Shown: in pieces, positions 37,797 through 47,139 of the stretch | How positions within the stretch are numbered: position 1 is the first letter of the stretch | Layout: each line of letters starts with the position of its first letter | NCBI RefSeq assembly: GCF_001570805.1 | Contig: NZ_BCSJ01000015.1 | Location: 186,001-250,000, forward strand | DNA from: Brevibacterium epidermidis NBRC 14811 | GTDB taxonomy: Bacteria; Actinomycetota; Actinomycetes; Actinomycetales; Brevibacteriaceae | Direction: 5' to 3' | DNA length: 64,000 bases | The notes under the pieces: model-generated | Databases searched by the model: none | Seen by the model: only the letters and a program-made list of their open reading frames with translations | What the model was told of the DNA's origin: nothing | Position numbers and translations under genes: made by a program

Positions 37797-37880
37797 TTCG
37801 CCGATAGCCGACCCCATCACCGAGGCGGCCGGCCAGATCGGCTGATCCCGTCACCGAGGCGGCTCGCCCCGGCCGTGAAT

Positions 37881-37919
37881 GACGAGTGCCCCAGAGCCCT
37901 GCGTTCTGGGGCACTCGTC
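37881..37919 (+). terminator. Terminator after the MHS transporter
   Basis: A perfect 15-bp stem, GACGAGTGCCCCAGA (37881-37895) with its complement at 37905-37919, around a 9-nt loop. Confidence 0.8.
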
Positions 37920-37938
37920 GTCTGCCCGGAACTCGGTG

Positions 37939-38029
37939 TTGGAATATTTGGAAATATGTTGGAACGTGATTGACGGCACGTGAATAGAGTCCTAAGATCA
38001 TTCAAACCAACAGATAGCCACGTGGTTAT
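37939..38029 (+). promoter_or_regulatory. fru operon promoter with operator-like repeats
   Basis: TTGGAA occurs three times at 37939, 37948 and 37959 (about one helical turn apart). Then TTGACG (37970-37975) and TAAGAT (37993-37998) with a 17-nt spacer make a good sigma-70-type promoter. Downstream, ATAGCCACGTGGTTAT (38014-38029) is a 16-bp palindrome with one mismatched pair, about 15 bp past the expected start site, a repressor position. The DeoR protein encoded next is the likely ligand of one of these. Confidence 0.6.
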
Positions 38030-38071
38030 TCGTCCGTTTGACGATGAGTCGCGCGAAGGAAAGGGCCGGAC

Positions 38072-38866
38072 GTGTTCGCTGAAGAACGGCAACGACGCAT
38101 CGCTGAGCTGGTCAGCGAAGCGGGCCGGGTCAATGTCACCGATCTGGCCGCCGATTTCGACATCACCACGGAAACCGTCCGACGCGACCTCGCCGCCCTG
38201 GAAAAGGCCGGAGCCCTCCAGCGCGTCCATGGGGGAGCCGTACCGTGCCGTCCCCACAGCCTCGAAGAGCCGACCTTCGGCGACAGAGAGATCCACAATC
38301 TCGATGAGAAGACCGCGATCGCACGGTCCGCGCTGAGCCTGCTGGAGGAGACGATGAGCATCTCCTTGGACGGCGGCACGACCTGCGCGGCCTTCGCCCG
38401 CGCGATCGCCGACGAAGCCAACGCGCGCCAGTCTGCCGGACAGACCCCGCGACAGCTGCGCGTGATTACGAACTCCCTGTCCGCCATCGACAGTCTGGCC
38501 GGTGCACCCGGCGTCGAGATCTTCGTCCTGCCCGGTCGCTTCCGCCCGGTCACTCGGGCCATGGTCGGACCGCAGACGGTCACGGCCATCGACGGCCACC
38601 GAGTTGACCTCGCGGTGCTCGGCACCAACGGACTCAGCGACGACGGTGTCTCCACCCCCGATCATGATGAGGCGGCGACGAAGTCGGCTTTCGTGCACTC
38701 CGGACGCAAGGTCGCCGTGCTCGCCGATTCCGCAAAGTTCGATGCCGTCTCGCTTGTGCGGTTCGCCGAACTCGACCAGATCGATGTTCTCATCACCGAC
38801 GATGCGCCGGACGAGCCGATGGCGACCCACCTGGAGACCGCGGAAGTCGAGGTCGTCGCTCCATGA
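38072..38866 (+). CDS. fruR: DeoR-family regulator of the fructose operon
   Basis: A 264-residue repressor with an N-terminal helix-turn-helix (RQRRIAELVSEAGRVNVTDL, then FDITTETVRRDL) and a sugar-phosphate sensor domain (SISLDGGTTCAAFARAI, VITNSLSAIDSL, LGTNGLSDDGVSTPD). It starts at GTG 38072 and its stop overlaps the fruK start (ATGA). Fructose 1-phosphate is the expected inducer. Confidence 0.88.
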   Translation: MFAEERQRRIAELVSEAGRVNVTDLAADFDITTETVRRDLAALEKAGALQRVHGGAVPCRPHSLEEPTFGDREIHNLDEKTAIARSALSLLEETMSISLDGGTTCAAFARAIADEANARQSAGQTPRQLRVITNSLSAIDSLAGAPGVEIFVLPGRFRPVTRAMVGPQTVTAIDGHRVDLAVLGTNGLSDDGVSTPDHDEAATKSAFVHSGRKVAVLADSAKFDAVSLVRFAELDQIDVLITDDAPDEPMATHLETAEVEVVAP

Positions 38867-40086
38867 TCCTCACCCTCACAGCCAACCCCAGCCTCGACCG
38901 GACCATCGAACTGCCCGGCCCGGTTCTCCGTGGTCAGGTTCAGCGCGCAGTCTGGGCCGGACAGCAGCCCGGCGGCAAGGGAGTCAATGTCTCCCGTGCC
39001 GTGGCCGCCGCCGATCGTGACACTCTGGCGGTTCTGCCCGGAGACGTCGACGACCCGGTGCTCACCGGCCTCGACGCGATCGGATTGGCTCATCGTTCCA
39101 TTCCCACCGGCACACCGCTGCGGTCCAATATCACCGTCACCGAACCCGACGGCACGACGACGAAGATCAACGAACCAGGCTCACTCTTGAGCCCGCAGTC
39201 CCAGAACGCACTGCTCGACCTCGTTGCCGACCAGGCCGCCGGCGCGAGCTGGGTCGTCCTGGCCGGGTCGCTGCCGCCGGGAGTCGATGATGACTTCTAC
39301 GCCCGCGCAATCGAACGCATCCGTGAGCTCGATGAGCCGCCGCTGATCGCCGTCGACACGTCCGGTGCTCCACTGGCTGCGGCCCTGACGGCCTCACCGG
39401 ATCTCATCAAACCGAACGCCGAGGAACTCGCCGAACTCCTCAGTGCCGCAGGGCTCCTGCGGGCTGCCGGTCTCCTCAACGCCGGAGGACCCCGGGACGA
39501 CGCTCGGGCGGACAGCGACAGAGGCGCGACCGAATCGTTCGAGGCCGCCGAACTTCGCAAGACCGCAGAAGCGCATGAGTCCGACGCACCCCTCGAAACC
39601 GCAGACCTGCTCGCGATCGCCGGGCGCCTGGAATCCTCACCGCAGCTCACAGCCCGCGCCACATCGGCTCTGCTCACGGCAGGCGGCGCCCACCCACGAT
39701 CGATCCTGGCAACTCTGGGCGCCGGTGGAGCAGTCCTCGCCCAGCCGGAGACCGCGTGGCATGCCCAGCATCCGCCGATGGACGTTGTCAGCACCGTGGG
39801 CGCAGGCGATTCCACCCTGGCCGGGTACCTGCTCGGACTGACAGGCGGTCGTGAACCCAGTGCAGCGCTGGCCCAGGCCGTCGCCTATGGGGCCGCGGCA
39901 GCCGGGCTGCGCGGCACCGGAGTGCCGAGCCCGGAGGACGCCCGGACCGACGCGGTGACCGTGACACCACTTGAAGCAACCGTGGCAGCACCAGCAGCCG
40001 CGCCCGCAGCACAAGCTGCCGCACCCACCGACGACTCTTCCCACCGACATGAGGGCACAGTCCCCGAAGCCGAGGAGGCACGATGA
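38863..40086 (+). CDS. fruK: 1-phosphofructokinase with long insert
   Basis: A PfkB kinase phosphorylating fructose 1-phosphate. TANPSLDRTIELPG starts the fold, GGKGVNVSRAVAA is the substrate motif, and VGAGDSTLAGYLLGL holds the catalytic Asp. At 407 residues it is about 95 longer than usual: an Ala/Leu/Glu-rich insert at about residues 195-255, after KPNAEELAELL, and a Pro/Ala tail after about 370. Both lie outside catalytic motifs. Overlaps by 4 nt with genes on both sides. Confidence 0.9.
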   Translation: MILTLTANPSLDRTIELPGPVLRGQVQRAVWAGQQPGGKGVNVSRAVAAADRDTLAVLPGDVDDPVLTGLDAIGLAHRSIPTGTPLRSNITVTEPDGTTTKINEPGSLLSPQSQNALLDLVADQAAGASWVVLAGSLPPGVDDDFYARAIERIRELDEPPLIAVDTSGAPLAAALTASPDLIKPNAEELAELLSAAGLLRAAGLLNAGGPRDDARADSDRGATESFEAAELRKTAEAHESDAPLETADLLAIAGRLESSPQLTARATSALLTAGGAHPRSILATLGAGGAVLAQPETAWHAQHPPMDVVSTVGAGDSTLAGYLLGLTGGREPSAALAQAVAYGAAAAGLRGTGVPSPEDARTDAVTVTPLEATVAAPAAAPAAQAAAPTDDSSHRHEGTVPEAEEAR

Positions 40087-42314
40087 CATCGCTCATCACA
40101 ACAGAACTGGTGATCCTCGACGCGGATCAGGGGACGGAGTCGTCCGCTGTCATCCGCGCCCTGGCCGCCACGATCGCAGAACAGGACCGCGCGAACTCAG
40201 CCGACGGGCTGGCCGCCGCGGCGATCGCCCGCGAAGAGAAGACCCCGACAGGTGTTCCCGGAGGCATCGCCATCCCGCACGCCCGCACCGAGGCGGTCAC
40301 CGAACCCAGCCTCGCGATGGCCCGACTGAACCTTCCGGTGGACTTCGGTGCCAAGGACGGCCCCGCCGACCTCGTGTTCATGATCGCCGCCCCCGAAGGC
40401 GCCGGCAAGGACCACCTCAAGCTCCTGTCGAAGCTCGCGCGATCGTTGGTCAAGAAGGACTTCGTCGCCTCACTGCGCGCGGCTGCGACCGAGCAGGAGA
40501 TCGTCGACCTCGTCGAAACCGCACTGGGCCTGCGCGAGACGCCCGAAGAGGCGACTCCCACCGAGGCGGCCCCCACCGAGGCGGCCCCCACCGGCGGAGC
40601 GCCGACCACCACCGAGCCGACCCCCACATCAGCAGCCCCCACCGAATCCCCCGCATCCTCGACCGACAATCCCCGCCGCGTCGTCGCCGTCACGGCCTGC
40701 CCGACGGGAATCGCTCACACCTACATGGCCGCCGACGCGCTCGCCCAGGCCGGCTCCGAGATGGGCATCGACGTCGTCACCGAGACCCAGGGATCGAGCG
40801 GCACGACCCCGATCGACCAAGCCGTCATCGATGCCGCCGACGCCGTCGTCTTCGCCGTCGACGTCGACGTCCGCGACAAGGCACGGTTCGCCGGCAAACC
40901 CTATGTGCAGGTGCCGGTCAAGGCCGGGATCGACGATCCGCAGGGCCTCATCACGAAGGCCCTCGCCGAGGCGGACGCCCCCAACGGCCGCAGGATCACC
41001 GCCGCTCACGCCGCCGACGACTCGTCCGACGCACAGTCCGGCTCACGCGAAAGCGTCGGCGCCCATCTCAAACGCGTGCTGCTGACCGGCGTCAGCTATA
41101 TGATCCCCTTCGTCGCCGCCGGCGGTCTGCTCATGGCCTTGGGCTTCCTCCTCGGCGGTTTCGACATCCCCGACTACGCCGAGGACATCGTCCTCGGCAA
41201 CTCCCTGTGGAACCTGCCCACCGAATACGGCGACCTGGCCCTCGGACCCGTCGGCGCCTACTTAGGCGCCGTGGCCTTCCAGATCGGCAACCTGTCGATG
41301 AGCTTCCTCGTCGCCGCCCTGGCCGGATACATCGCCTTCGGAATCGCCGACCGGCCCGGAATCGCTCCCGGCTTCACCGTCGGCGCCGTCGCCGTGCTCA
41401 TGGGCGCCGGCTTCATCGGCGGCATCATCGGCGGACTCCTCGCCGGCTACATCGCCCACTGGATCGGCTCCTTCGCCGCACCGAGGTGGCTGCGCGGACT
41501 CATGCCCGTCGTCATCATTCCGCTGGTGGCCTCCCTCGTCTCCTCGGGGCTGATGTTCATGGTCCTCGGCGGACCGATCAGCGCCCTGACCAAGGGCCTC
41601 GACAGCTGGCTGAGCTCGATGACGGGAACCGCCGCCGTCATCCTCGGGCTCATCCTCGGCACCATGATGGCCGTCGACCTGGGCGGCCCCGTCAACAAGG
41701 TCGCGTACTCGTTCGCCGTAGCCGGGCTCGCCGCAGGCTCCGTCGAGAACCCCGTGCCGTGGGAGATCATGGCCACGGTCATGGCCGCCGGAATGGTTCC
41801 GCCCCTGGCCATGGCGTTGGCCACCGCCGTCCGCCCGCGCATCTTCTCCCAGGCGGAGAAGGAGAACGGCAAGGCCGCCTGGCTGCTCGGCGCCGCATTC
41901 ATCTCCGAAGGCGCGATTCCCTTCGCCGCCTCCGATCCGCTGCGCGTGATCCCCGCATCGGTCGTCGGGGCCGGCGTCACCGGCGGCATGACGATGGCCT
42001 TCTCCGTCACCAGCCAGGCCCCGCACGGCGGAGTGTTCGTCTTCTTCGCCATCGACTCGTTCCTGCTGTTCCTGCTCTCCGTCGTCGTCGGCACGATCAT
42101 CAGCGCCCTGCTCGTGCTCGCGCTCAAGATCTTCGTCCGCAAGGGCGGAGCGGCAGGCCTCGCCGAGGCGACCGCCCCGTCCGCAGCGACCGCGACCGCA
42201 GCCGCGACGACCGGTTCGACCACCGGAACCGATTCGACCACCGGATCCGGTTCAGCCGACGAGGCGAATCCGACTGAACCGGTATCGTCGAACGCTGACT
42301 CCACGCGAGTCTGA
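40083..42314 (+). CDS. fruA: PTS fructose transporter IIABC
   Basis: A 743-residue fused permease. IIA (1-150) has the phospho-histidine in IPHARTEAVTEP. A linker of about 40 residues contains TEAAPTEAAPT, coded by two adjacent CCGAGGCGG copies. IIB (about 200-300) has the phospho-cysteine in VTACPTGIAHTYMAADAL. IIC (about 325-690) has some ten membrane helices with GGLLMALGFLLGGFDIPDY. It imports fructose and releases fructose 1-phosphate to FruK. Confidence 0.94.
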   Translation: MTSLITTELVILDADQGTESSAVIRALAATIAEQDRANSADGLAAAAIAREEKTPTGVPGGIAIPHARTEAVTEPSLAMARLNLPVDFGAKDGPADLVFMIAAPEGAGKDHLKLLSKLARSLVKKDFVASLRAAATEQEIVDLVETALGLRETPEEATPTEAAPTEAAPTGGAPTTTEPTPTSAAPTESPASSTDNPRRVVAVTACPTGIAHTYMAADALAQAGSEMGIDVVTETQGSSGTTPIDQAVIDAADAVVFAVDVDVRDKARFAGKPYVQVPVKAGIDDPQGLITKALAEADAPNGRRITAAHAADDSSDAQSGSRESVGAHLKRVLLTGVSYMIPFVAAGGLLMALGFLLGGFDIPDYAEDIVLGNSLWNLPTEYGDLALGPVGAYLGAVAFQIGNLSMSFLVAALAGYIAFGIADRPGIAPGFTVGAVAVLMGAGFIGGIIGGLLAGYIAHWIGSFAAPRWLRGLMPVVIIPLVASLVSSGLMFMVLGGPISALTKGLDSWLSSMTGTAAVILGLILGTMMAVDLGGPVNKVAYSFAVAGLAAGSVENPVPWEIMATVMAAGMVPPLAMALATAVRPRIFSQAEKENGKAAWLLGAAFISEGAIPFAASDPLRVIPASVVGAGVTGGMTMAFSVTSQAPHGGVFVFFAIDSFLLFLLSVVVGTIISALLVLALKIFVRKGGAAGLAEATAPSAATATAAATTGSTTGTDSTTGSGSADEANPTEPVSSNADSTRV

Positions 42315-42352
42315 ACGCCATAGTGCGAGAGGCAAGAGAGGAAGGAATGGGG

Positions 42353-44023
42353 ATGTCCTCAGAGATCTCAGGCATCGGAGTCGTACCCGGACGGGTCATC
42401 GCCCCGGCGCTCAGCATGCCCGAACCCGTGTCCGTACCCGTGGCGAAGCCGGCCCCGGCCGACACCGAGGCGGAGGCGAACAGAATCCGTGAAGCCTCGG
42501 CCGCCGTCCACGCCGAACTGCGTGAGCGGGCGGAGACCGTCACCGGAGACGCCCGCGACGTACTCAAGGCCACCGCACTCATGGCCAAAGACCCCACCCT
42601 GGTGAAGACGGCGATCAAACGCCTGTCCGACACCGACGCGGAAACCGCCGTCTGGACGGTGGCCGCGGAAACCGCAGCCCAGCTGGAGAAGCTCGGCGGC
42701 TATATGGCCGAACGCGCAGCCGACGTCCTCGACGTCCGTGCCCGCCTCGTCGCCCACCTGCGCGGAGTGCCGGCACCCGGCATCCCGCACTCGACCGAGC
42801 CGTTCGTGCTCATCGCCACCGACCTCGCTCCCGCCGACACCGCGACGCTCGATCCCGAGCTTGTGATCGGGCTCGTCTGCGAAGAGGGCGGGCCACAGAG
42901 CCATACGGCCATCCTCGCCCGATCGCTGGGCATTCCGGCCGTGGTTGCAGCCACCGGAGTCCGCGAGATCACCGACCGCACACCCGTCTTCGTCGACGGC
43001 GGTGCGGGCATCCTGCGCACCGAACCCGGAGCGTCGGAGACTGAACTCGTCGAAGCGTGGGTGGAGACGGCCGGACGGCTGCAGTCCTTCACGGGACCCT
43101 GTCTGCTGGCAGACGGCACGCGGATTCCGCTGCGTGCGAATGTCGGCGACGGCGCTCAGGCACGGGCAGCGGCGGCCGCCGGTGCCGAAGGTGTCGGACT
43201 GCTGCGCACCGAGTTCTGCTTCCTCGATCGCGACACCGAACCCAGCGTCGAGGAACAGGCCGACGCCTACGGGCAGGTGTTCGCGGCCTTCGACGATCAC
43301 AAAGTCGTCGTGCGCACTCTCGACGCCGGAGCCGACAAGCCTCTGCCGTTCCTCACCGACTCCGATGAACCGAACCCGGCCCTGGGTGTACGCGGATTCC
43401 GGACCAGCCGCAGGGCTCAGGGAGTCCTCGAACGTCAGCTTGAGGCGATCGCGCTGGCCGCTTCGAAGCATGCGGTGACCGTCCACGTCATGGCTCCGAT
43501 GATCGCCACCGCGGAGGAGGCCCGGCAGTTCGCAGAACTCGTCCATGCGGCAGGACTCCCCACCGCCGGTGTCATGGTCGAGGTCCCCTCAGCGGCGCTG
43601 CAGGCCGCCACGATCCTCGAGGAAGTCGAATTCGCGTCCATCGGCACGAATGATCTCACTCAGTACGTCATGGCCTCCGACCGCATGCTCGGCGGTCTGG
43701 CCGAACTCAGTGACTCCTGGCAGCCGGCAGTCCTGCAGCTCATCGGCATGGCCGCCGCCCATGGAGCTGCGGCGGAGAAGTCGGTGGGCGTGTGCGGAGA
43801 GGCCGCAGCCGATCCGGCATTGGCCGTCGTGCTCGTCGGTCTCGGAGTCACCAGCCTGTCCATGGCGCCCCGAGCGCTGCCTGCCGTCGCCGAGGTGCTG
43901 TCCGGTGTCTCCCCGGAGCGGGCACAGCAGATCGCCGGCAGTGCACTTGCGGCGCGCAGCCCGAGCGAGGCGAAGGCCGCGGTGCGAGCCGAGCTGCCGT
44001 TCCTCGACGAGCTCGGCCTGTGA
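42353..44023 (+). CDS. ptsI: PTS enzyme I
   Basis: A 556-residue phosphotransferase passing phosphate from PEP to HPr. SGIGVVPGRVIAPAL opens the protein; the phospho-histidine is in GGPQSHTAILARSLGIPAVV, and GVGLLRTEFCFLDR, DAGADKPLPFL and FASIGTNDLTQYVMA are the PEP-site blocks. I choose ATG 42353 (GAGGAAGGA 7 nt away); ATG 42347 is also possible. Codes for the general PTS, placed here inside the fructose operon. Confidence 0.93.
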   Translation: MSSEISGIGVVPGRVIAPALSMPEPVSVPVAKPAPADTEAEANRIREASAAVHAELRERAETVTGDARDVLKATALMAKDPTLVKTAIKRLSDTDAETAVWTVAAETAAQLEKLGGYMAERAADVLDVRARLVAHLRGVPAPGIPHSTEPFVLIATDLAPADTATLDPELVIGLVCEEGGPQSHTAILARSLGIPAVVAATGVREITDRTPVFVDGGAGILRTEPGASETELVEAWVETAGRLQSFTGPCLLADGTRIPLRANVGDGAQARAAAAAGAEGVGLLRTEFCFLDRDTEPSVEEQADAYGQVFAAFDDHKVVVRTLDAGADKPLPFLTDSDEPNPALGVRGFRTSRRAQGVLERQLEAIALAASKHAVTVHVMAPMIATAEEARQFAELVHAAGLPTAGVMVEVPSAALQAATILEEVEFASIGTNDLTQYVMASDRMLGGLAELSDSWQPAVLQLIGMAAAHGAAAEKSVGVCGEAAADPALAVVLVGLGVTSLSMAPRALPAVAEVLSGVSPERAQQIAGSALAARSPSEAKAAVRAELPFLDELGL

Positions 44024-44144
44024 GTCCGGCCGTCGGGGGAGTGACCCCGTGACATACTCAGCACCACCACAGACACCGCCAACAGGAAATGCCGAAACAC
44101 CGGGCAGGCCGAACCACGGCCGGTCTGATCAGGAAGGACAACTC

Positions 44145-44426
44145 ATGGCAGAGACCATCGCAACAGTCGGAAGCACCGTCGGCCTGCACGCCCGTCCAGC
44201 AGCACTGCTGGCCGAGGCCGCCGCAGACTATGACCTCGAGATCACTATCGCCTTGGAGGGAGAACCGGCCGAGGACGCCCTCGATGCGGCCAGCGTGCTC
44301 TCCCTCATGGGCCTCGGCGCGGAATACGGTCAGAAGGTCGTTCTGCGCGCCGAGGGTGACGGAGCCGACGAAGCACTGGCCGACCTCAAGCAGCTCATCG
44401 AGACCGACCACGACGCCGAAGGCTGA
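44145..44426 (+). CDS. ptsH: PTS phosphocarrier HPr
   Basis: A 93-residue HPr. The phospho-histidine is His15 in TVGLHARPAALL. The region equivalent to the Ser46 site reads DAASVLSLMGLGA. ATG 44145 follows AGGAAGGA. Last gene of the fru operon, 121 nt after ptsI. Confidence 0.95.
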   Translation: MAETIATVGSTVGLHARPAALLAEAAADYDLEITIALEGEPAEDALDAASVLSLMGLGAEYGQKVVLRAEGDGADEALADLKQLIETDHDAEG

Positions 44427-44464
44427 GCGGCACACCCGCGAGGAGGCGGCGACCGGTCCGCTCA
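44422..44464 (+). terminator. Weak hairpin at the end of ptsH
   Basis: CTGAGCGG (44422-44429) pairs with CCGCTCAG (44457-44464), enclosing a GC-rich loop that can pair further. It lies across the ptsH stop codon and just before the next promoter, so it may end the fru operon. The stem is short. Confidence 0.3.
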
Positions 44465-44479
44465 GTCTAGACTGATCGA

Positions 44480-45784
44480 ATGTCCGCCTCCCTGCTGCCC
44501 TCTGACTCTGCCGCCGCCCACCGCAGCCGGGATCTGCTGGCGGAATTCCCCCAACTGATCGACCTGCCTGGTCTGCCACAGGCGCGCATGCTCGTCGAGT
44601 ACATCATCGGCCGCCGACTGCGCGAACTCGACGTGTCCGGTCGCGATGCGGCCGGTGCCTTCATCGACGCCGAGAACACCGCTGACGTCCCACATCGGAT
44701 CATCGTGGTCGATGATGCGAAGGGAATCCAGACCGCGCTTCTGCGCCCTCTCGCCGAGGTGGCCGTCCACCACGATCGCATCGACGAATCCCGGGCTGCC
44801 GCGTCGATCGCCGACGTCCCCGAAATCCCTGACCTCGGCCAGACGGAATCCGCGCATTCCGCTGCCGGTCGGGCCGCCTCGGCGGTGGAGGGGAACCCGG
44901 AGACGTGGGCAGTCATCAACGCACCGAAGGCCACGAGCGCTCTGGCCGAATCCATCGCTGCATTGCAGCCACACGTGTCCGCGATCATCGTCATCGGCCG
45001 CAGCGACTCGATGAGCCGTGCGGTGAATAAGGAGCTCGCGCGCGGATTCGGGCGGGTCGACGTCTCACCGGGAGTCGGCAAGCACCGCATGATCATCGGC
45101 AGCCGACCGCTGTCAGCGCCGAGCTTGCCGAGCTTCCCGAAACGCGGCGTCATCACCCACCCGAGGGTCGGAGACCTCGAGGTCAGAGCGCATGGCGCCT
45201 GCTTCTCCGGAGTGCGCAGCGACGAAGGCTCAACGCTGCTCCTCGATGCGCTCATCGAGACACTGCCCGGCAGTGCCACCGCAGCGAATCCGATTGCTGC
45301 CGGCGACGATGGCACTGCTGCCGACTCGGCAGCCGTGTCGAAGCCGGAGTCCATCCTCGACCTCGGGTGCGGAAACGGATGGCTGCTCACCGCTGCCATG
45401 CGTGCCACGGGGGCGTTGCGAGGTACCGGGGTGGACGTGTCCAAGGCGGCGGTCGCCTCGGCGAGGGCCACAGCGGAGGCGAACGGAGTCGACGTCGACA
45501 TCGTCCTCGGCGATGCCGCCGACCACGAGGATTCGGACGTAGCGGCACTGGGCGAATTCGACCTCATCGTGCTCAACCCGCCGTTCCATCAGGGCACGAC
45601 GATCGAGACGGACACGGCCGAGGCCCTCATGGCCACGGCCGCATCGCATCTGGCGCCTGGCGGACAGGTGATCACAGTGTTCAATACTCACCTGCGCTAC
45701 CGGGACCGCCTCGAGGGCATCATCGGACCCAGCGAGCAGCTGGCCCGGAACAAGAAGTTCACGGTCATCTCCAGCCGCCGCTGA
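44480..45784 (+). CDS. RsmC/RlmG-like rRNA guanine-N2 methyltransferase
   Basis: A 434-residue two-domain methyltransferase. The degenerate N-terminal domain (1-215) is followed by a catalytic domain with SILDLGCGNGWLLTAA (SAM motif I), GVDVSKAAVASARA (motif II) and LIVLNPPFHQGTT (the NPPF catalytic motif). The order matches RsmC and RlmG. A linker at about residues 130-145 carries a CCGAGGCGG copy. TAGACT (44468-44473) is 6 nt before the ATG, with no Shine-Dalgarno: leaderless. Confidence 0.87.
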   Translation: MSASLLPSDSAAAHRSRDLLAEFPQLIDLPGLPQARMLVEYIIGRRLRELDVSGRDAAGAFIDAENTADVPHRIIVVDDAKGIQTALLRPLAEVAVHHDRIDESRAAASIADVPEIPDLGQTESAHSAAGRAASAVEGNPETWAVINAPKATSALAESIAALQPHVSAIIVIGRSDSMSRAVNKELARGFGRVDVSPGVGKHRMIIGSRPLSAPSLPSFPKRGVITHPRVGDLEVRAHGACFSGVRSDEGSTLLLDALIETLPGSATAANPIAAGDDGTAADSAAVSKPESILDLGCGNGWLLTAAMRATGALRGTGVDVSKAAVASARATAEANGVDVDIVLGDAADHEDSDVAALGEFDLIVLNPPFHQGTTIETDTAEALMATAASHLAPGGQVITVFNTHLRYRDRLEGIIGPSEQLARNKKFTVISSRR

Positions 45785-45819
45785 GCCCGACTGTCGCCCC
45801 GGCCGATGCAGTCTCAGCG
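45779..45819. terminator. Possible bidirectional terminator between convergent genes
   Basis: CGCTGA...GACTG (45779-45793) can pair with CAGTC-TCAGCG (45809-45819) with a 4-nt bulge. It includes both genes' stop codons. Moderately convincing. Confidence 0.4.
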
Positions 45820-46785
45820 ACGGTTTCGGCGATAGATCCGCCAGGTGCTCACCTGATCCCAAACGGTGATGATCCAGATCGCGATGACCGTGATGATCTG
45901 CTGGATGTCGGCGTTGGCGGTGTTCGTCAGCTCGGGGTGGAGGACCGGCTGGGTGAGCAGGGCAATCGTGAGGAAGACGGCCATGGCCACATCGATGATT
46001 CCGCCGATGAGTGCCACTGTCGGTTTCGCCGAGGCGGTCGTGAACTTGATGATCTCGACCACGGCCATGAGCGCGAGGAACGCCCAGTAGCCGACCAGCC
46101 AACCGACGCCGAGGTCCGGGTTGATGAACGTGCCGCCCTCATTGAGGTGGCCGACGTAGAGCAGGGTCGTCGGGATGAACGGGATCGTTGCCAGGACGAC
46201 GATGAAGACCAACCCGAGGGCCGCCTCGGCGCGGATCTGCTTGCTGTGGGAATCACGTCGGTCGAGGTCATCGACGGACCACGTGCCAGGCTGTCGCTTC
46301 TTCATCGATGAGGAAGCGCCGCCGTCCGTTCTGCGGTCGCCGAGAGCGATGATGATCGTGATGACGGCGAATGCGGTCAGCAGAGCGGTGACGGTGTTGC
46401 CGATCGCCGGTCCGATGGCCGCGCCGAGGTGCGTCTGCGGGTCCGTGGCAAAGGTGACGATGACATTGCTGACCAGGGCGATAAGGCCCGCGATGGGCAG
46501 AACCCACCGCAGCGACCAGATATAGAGCGAGTAGGAGTTGGGGCCGATGAGGTGCTGCGGGGAGTTCGAATACTCCCGCGACAGCGCGACGGGATCACCG
46601 AGCTCTTCGAGAACCTCGCGTTCGATGGCGGCCGTGCGATCCGGGGACGCGGCCGCATCCTCGCCGAGGCGGGCGTCGACCATATCGTCGATCGTCGCGG
46701 TGATCTCGGCGGCGATGTCGGGACGGGAGTCCTCGGGGAGGTGGCGGGTGACGTTGTCGACGTAGATTTCGGTGAGCGCACTCAT
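45814..46785 (-). CDS. HAAS/DUF1700-like membrane protein paired with PadR
   Basis: A 323-residue membrane protein. The N-terminal soluble part (about 1-85) with VDNVTRHLPEDSRPDIAAEI and EREVLEELGDPVALSREYSN is the HAAS-type signalling domain usually found next to PadR regulators. Six or so hydrophobic helices follow. The start codon overlaps the PadR stop (ATGA). Function unknown; likely the regulated partner of PadR. Confidence 0.75.
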   Translation of the reverse strand: MSALTEIYVDNVTRHLPEDSRPDIAAEITATIDDMVDARLGEDAAASPDRTAAIEREVLEELGDPVALSREYSNSPQHLIGPNSYSLYIWSLRWVLPIAGLIALVSNVIVTFATDPQTHLGAAIGPAIGNTVTALLTAFAVITIIIALGDRRTDGGASSSMKKRQPGTWSVDDLDRRDSHSKQIRAEAALGLVFIVVLATIPFIPTTLLYVGHLNEGGTFINPDLGVGWLVGYWAFLALMAVVEIIKFTTASAKPTVALIGGIIDVAMAVFLTIALLTQPVLHPELTNTANADIQQIITVIAIWIITVWDQVSTWRIYRRNRR

Positions 46786-47129
46786 GGTGTGCCGTCCTTC
46801 CAGAGCTTGGTGATGCTGGAGTTGAGTTCGAGCCAGTGGCTGTGCAGTGCGGCGGCGACTTCGGCGCCGCTGTCGGTGAGCGTGTAGTACTTGCGGGGGC
46901 GGGCTTGTTCGGTATTCCATTCGGCCGTCAGCAGGCCCTGTTTCTCGAGCCGTCGCAGCAGGGGATAGAGGGTGTTGGCCTCGGTGGGAATGCCTGCTTC
47001 GGTCAGCGTCGTCAGCAGCGAGTAGCCGTACTGCGGCCGTCGACAGGCGACGAGACTGGCGAAGACCACGGTGCCGCGTCGCAGCTCCTGTTCGTGTGTG
47101 GCCAATGCCTTCTGTGCGTCCTCGTTCAT
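46782..47129 (-). CDS. PadR-family transcriptional regulator
   Basis: A 115-residue winged-helix repressor. RRGTVVFASLVACRRPQYGY and ANTLYPLLRRLEKQGLLTAE followed by RKYYTLTDSG are the PadR signature. It leads a two-gene operon with the membrane protein. TATCGT (47137-47142) lies 7 nt before the ATG, so the mRNA is probably leaderless; the -10 overlaps the large palindrome at 47140-47160. Confidence 0.9.
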   Translation of the reverse strand: MNEDAQKALATHEQELRRGTVVFASLVACRRPQYGYSLLTTLTEAGIPTEANTLYPLLRRLEKQGLLTAEWNTEQARPRKYYTLTDSGAEVAAALHSHWLELNSSITKLWKDGTP

Positions 47130-47139
47130 GCATCACACG

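Larger units (their letters stand above)
37797..38071. other. Intergenic: repeat pair, terminator and fru promoter
   Basis: Two copies of the TCACCGAGGCGGC motif lie 34 bp apart (37820-37828 and 37854-37862 for the core), then a terminator, three TTGGAA repeats, a promoter and a palindrome (listed separately). No gene is visible. Confidence 0.6.

Noticed and set aside
40557..40600. Tandem TEAAP units in FruA as a mini-satellite or CRISPR-like repeat
   Set aside because: Only two copies of a 15-bp unit in an interdomain linker; no spacers, no cas genes. Better explained by the CCGAGGCGG motif.
39971..42277. Plus-strand frame of about 770 codons overlapping fruA in another frame
   Set aside because: Extremely Arg-rich and without motifs; fruA in the other frame has all PTS domains.
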